Notes under the pieces: generated by a model
Told to the model about the DNA's origin: nothing
Databases searched by the model: none
What the model saw: only the letters and a program-made list of their open reading frames with translations
In this document: positions 61,915-64,000 of the stretch, piece after piece
Layout of the letters: every line of letters begins with the position of its first letter
Position numbering within the stretch: the stretch's first letter is position 1
Translations under genes and position numbers: made by a program
NCBI RefSeq assembly: GCF_020524045.1
Contig: NZ_JAIVKL010000006.1
Span: 186,001-250,000 of the forward strand
Length of the DNA: 64,000 nt
DNA from: Metabacillus litoralis
GTDB lineage: Bacteria; Bacillota; Bacilli; Bacillales; Bacillaceae
Direction: 5' to 3'

Positions 61915-62721
61915 TTAGCTCTCAACTAGCTCCAGTTTTTCTAGTATTCTTCTTTTTCGATAAAGCATAATTCCTGCTTCTGATATATCAGAAATCATTG
62001 AGCGATTTGTCATTGCCCCAAATAGAATTCCTGCGATTGGGACCATTTGGAGGAGTTTTTTCCAACCAAATTGATCACGATACGTATACACAACTTCACG
62101 CCAGCCTTGAAGCTGTGAAATCACTTCATTTTTTGAATTTTGATCTCGACCATAATAGGATGATAGTTCATTTAAGATGGCTTGTTTTCCGACAATGTCA
62201 GCTGAAACGAACTGTAAGCATTTTAAAATGAAGATTCTTTCTTCACGCTCTTTCGGATCATATCCGTAGGCAATTGCTATTTCTTGAAGTGTTTTTAGTG
62301 ATAAACCAAGTAGAACAGGGATATCAATAGCTAAGGTGAAAATTCCACCAACTCCAGTTGTAGCTCCTTGAATTGTAGCAAGATGACTTCTATTTGTTTT
62401 TAAATCTTGGCCAACAGTATCCATCGTCACTAATGGAAGTGTAGCGATGTCAGAAATAGCCGTGATTTCGTTATCAGAGTGCTTATTTATTTTCGTTAGT
62501 ATCACTTTTTCTTGTGTTAAATATTGTCCCCCATTTTGTACAAATTGCCCAAGTTCATCAAGCAATACACTAATCTTTTTTTGAATAAAAGCGGGGGTTA
62601 ATTTATCTAATAGCTTAAAAGGAAGTCTGCCTATCTTTTCCCAAAACCAAATACCATTTTGGTCTTTCTCCCATTTCTCAATCACTTGTAACTCACTATT
62701 CAACCAATCTTTCGTTTCCAT
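61915..62721 (-). CDS. EcsC family protein
   Basis: A 268-residue protein. The segment RSHLATIQGATTGVGGIFTLAIDIPVLLGLSLKTLQEIAIAYGYDP is the EcsC family core; LQMVPIAGILFGAMTNRSMISDISEAGIMLYRKRRILEKL closes it. Two or three amphipathic/hydrophobic stretches suggest membrane association. An ATG at 62745 is possible, but the one at 62721 has a better-placed ribosome site (AAAGGTTGGGA). In B. subtilis EcsC is encoded with an ABC exporter; here it stands alone. Function unknown. Confidence 0.82.
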   Translation of the reverse strand: METKDWLNSELQVIEKWEKDQNGIWFWEKIGRLPFKLLDKLTPAFIQKKISVLLDELGQFVQNGGQYLTQEKVILTKINKHSDNEITAISDIATLPLVTMDTVGQDLKTNRSHLATIQGATTGVGGIFTLAIDIPVLLGLSLKTLQEIAIAYGYDPKEREERIFILKCLQFVSADIVGKQAILNELSSYYGRDQNSKNEVISQLQGWREVVYTYRDQFGWKKLLQMVPIAGILFGAMTNRSMISDISEAGIMLYRKRRILEKLELVES

Positions 62722-62797
62722 GTTATCCCAACCTTTATGATTCAATCGTATTTATATGTTTTACGTTTTTAAAGGGTAATAAGTTTCATTGGTACAA

Positions 62798-62836
62798 AGA
62801 GAAAAAAGACGTGAAGCTACCACGTCTTTTTTCTCT
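62798..62836. terminator. Bidirectional terminator after rsfA
   Basis: AGAGAAAAAAGACGTG pairs perfectly with CACGTCTTTTTTCTCT across a seven-base loop, giving T-runs on both strands. Confidence 0.88.
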
Positions 62837-62857
62837 ATTAATATACCCGGAATTCAA

Positions 62858-63664
62858 TTATTCAGCCATTTTTTCTAAATTACCATTGCGATCCATTTTA
62901 AAGGTTGTTGATACTGAACGATCTTCTTCATCAAATAATACTAGTTTTCTTGCACGGTTCATGATTTTCATCAGTGTTTCATAGTCTTCTTGAACAGTGA
63001 CTGTATCTTGTTCTAATCTTGCAACTTTTTTACTTAAATCTTCATTTTGAGCATAAAGCTCTTGGTTTTCACGCTTTAATCGTCTATTTTCACTTATAAG
63101 TGCCTCAGATTGGTCATTACTTGATTGGTAGGACTGTAAAAAAGAGATCACCTGTTTCATTGTTAAACGACCAGTAGTAGAAGCAAATTGGTTCATGTTT
63201 GTATTTTTATTCATTGTCATCGTTGGTTGTGGAGCAACTTTAGGTGTAGCTGATGGTAAATTCGTTTTTACATCCTCATCATCTGGCATAACCTCTGCCA
63301 TATGATTCTCTAAAGCTGACATCATAATAAGTTCTTCTTGTTCATCAATATCAACTTCTGAGTTCATTGAAGCTCCTTGGGGCATATCTGGTGTGTAAAG
63401 TAATTGCTTTTTAACAGGCTGACCTTTCCCTAGTGCTCTCATACGTTGTTTGCGTTGTTTTTTTGCTAGTTGAAGAGCTTTTTCATAATCATGTCTTACA
63501 ACTGCGTTCCAACGGAATCCACATGCAGCAGATGTGCGATTTAGTTTGTCGCCAACTTCCTCAAACGCATTTAATTGTGTACTTCCTTCACGAACATGTC
63601 GTAATACTGTTTCTGCTAGTAATAAATCATTCTCTTCAGACCATGCATCTTGTCTTTGTTTCAT
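62858..63664 (-). CDS. rsfA: Prespore-specific regulator RsfA
   Basis: A 268-residue protein. The N-terminal 60 residues are a Myb/SANT-like DNA-binding domain ([53 protein letters not shown]). A polar middle and a coiled coil ([30 protein letters not shown], about 195-240) follow. RsfA tunes the SigF regulon in the forespore of B. subtilis and lies in the same ywf neighbourhood. The ATG at 63664 follows AGGGAG by nine bases; a TTG at 63673 is less likely. A mobile repeat begins 38 bases upstream, where a SigF promoter would be expected. Confidence 0.9.
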   Translation of the reverse strand: MKQRQDAWSEENDLLLAETVLRHVREGSTQLNAFEEVGDKLNRTSAACGFRWNAVVRHDYEKALQLAKKQRKQRMRALGKGQPVKKQLLYTPDMPQGASMNSEVDIDEQEELIMMSALENHMAEVMPDDEDVKTNLPSATPKVAPQPTMTMNKNTNMNQFASTTGRLTMKQVISFLQSYQSSNDQSEALISENRRLKRENQELYAQNEDLSKKVARLEQDTVTVQEDYETLMKIMNRARKLVLFDEEDRSVSTTFKMDRNGNLEKMAE

Positions 63665-63701
63665 TTTTTCCAACTCCCTATATAAATAGATGTTATTTAA
63701 A

Positions 63702-63864
63702 GGCTCTTTTCTGAAAGATTGTTGCTAATTGACCTAATTCTTTTTAGAAAAAGTGTTTTCATCACATAAAAGGTACTAATCTAGAAGAAAAGATGCCACT
63801 TGACTTTATATAGTGCTGTTTCCATCAAGTATTAAAAAGCAACAAAGTTTAATAAAAACAGCCT
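63702..63864 (-). mobile_element. MITE-like repeat upstream of rsfA
   Basis: 163 bp in reverse orientation, from GGCTCTTTTCTGAAAGATTG to AGTTTAATAAAAACAGCC, flanked by the exact duplication TATTTAAA (63694-63701 and 63865-63872). Confidence 0.94.
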
Positions 63865-63935
63865 ATTTAAAAATTTGTATTCAACTGTCATTAGCATGGA
63901 CACATTTCAAATAATTTATACAACATCTTAAGAGG

Positions 63936-63999
63936 ATAGTAGATTTTTTTTGTATACGTTCTAAAATCTAAGGTTTCTTGCATTTTTTTAATCTACTAT
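63936..63999. repeat. Inverted repeat at the window end
   Basis: TAGTAGATT and AATCTACTA lie about 45 bases apart, each beside a long T-run. It may be a terminator or the end of another element continuing beyond the window. Confidence 0.4.
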
Positions 64000-64000
64000 A

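Overview
The window is low-GC DNA from a spore-forming, Bacillus-like Firmicute. Evidence includes strong GGAGG ribosome sites, frequent TTG/GTG starts, stem-loop plus T-run terminators, and Bacillus gene sets: nasA/nasBCDEF, liaIH-FSR, qoxABCD, niaP, the ywdF-ung-ywdI-ywdK-gerQ block and hemQ-pta-lipL-rsfA. Genus and species cannot be settled from the sequence alone. No rRNA, tRNA, phage, complete insertion sequence or CRISPR array was recognised.

Layout. 1-2.6 kb: end of a nucleoside ABC importer (nupP, nupQ), a YuiH-type molybdoprotein and a nucleoside phosphorylase. 2.8-6.1 kb: aldo/keto reductase, a tandem 296-bp duplication, then a reverse-strand marR-MFS pair. 6.2-17.7 kb: nitrate/nitrite assimilation, with nasA divergent from nasB-nasC, then nasD-nasE-nasF (nitrite reductase and siroheme synthesis); two TnrA boxes point to nitrogen control. 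18-21 kb: small protein, fatty acid desaturase, Rieske-FAD oxidoreductase. 21.6-25.4 kb: envelope-stress genes liaI-liaH and liaF-liaS-liaR. 25.6-31 kb: RsbR paralogue, topB, SRPBCC and NERD proteins. 31-35 kb: qoxABCD terminal oxidase. 35-45.8 kb: niaP, a diguanylate cyclase, an orphan Opp-type permease pair, a Spo0E-like peptide, a beta-propeller membrane protein, an SDR and a TrxR-like flavoprotein. 46.5-52 kb: AraC regulator and the Leloir genes galK-galE-galT. 52-64 kb: yflT (SigB promoter), ywdF-ung-ywdI, ywdK, gerQ with a decayed cwlJ, GNAT, hemQ, pta, lipL, EcsC family and rsfA.

The most unusual content is non-coding. An approximately 162-bp element occurs at eleven places. It has 25-bp imperfect terminal inverted repeats starting GGCT(C/G)TTTTC and several exact 8-bp target duplications, so it behaves like a non-autonomous mobile element (MITE). 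One copy sits inside another copy, one sits inside a different repeat whose empty form is also present, one replaces the end of a GNAT gene, one separates galE from galT and one lies just upstream of rsfA. Other repeat families are a GC-rich element, a GGCTG(A/G)GACA-ended element, 20-21-bp tandem arrays, and an array of 29-bp palindromes at a 52-bp period that resembles a CRISPR but is not one. A cluster of six DnaA-box-like sites lies at 44.33-44.55 kb.

Three small genes were read directly from the sequence: a 48-residue protein at 18.0 kb, a Spo0E-like protein at 41.3 kb and a four-cysteine protein at 54.4 kb. The spore lysin gene cwlJ upstream of gerQ is a pseudogene with three stops, an internal deletion and a frameshift.
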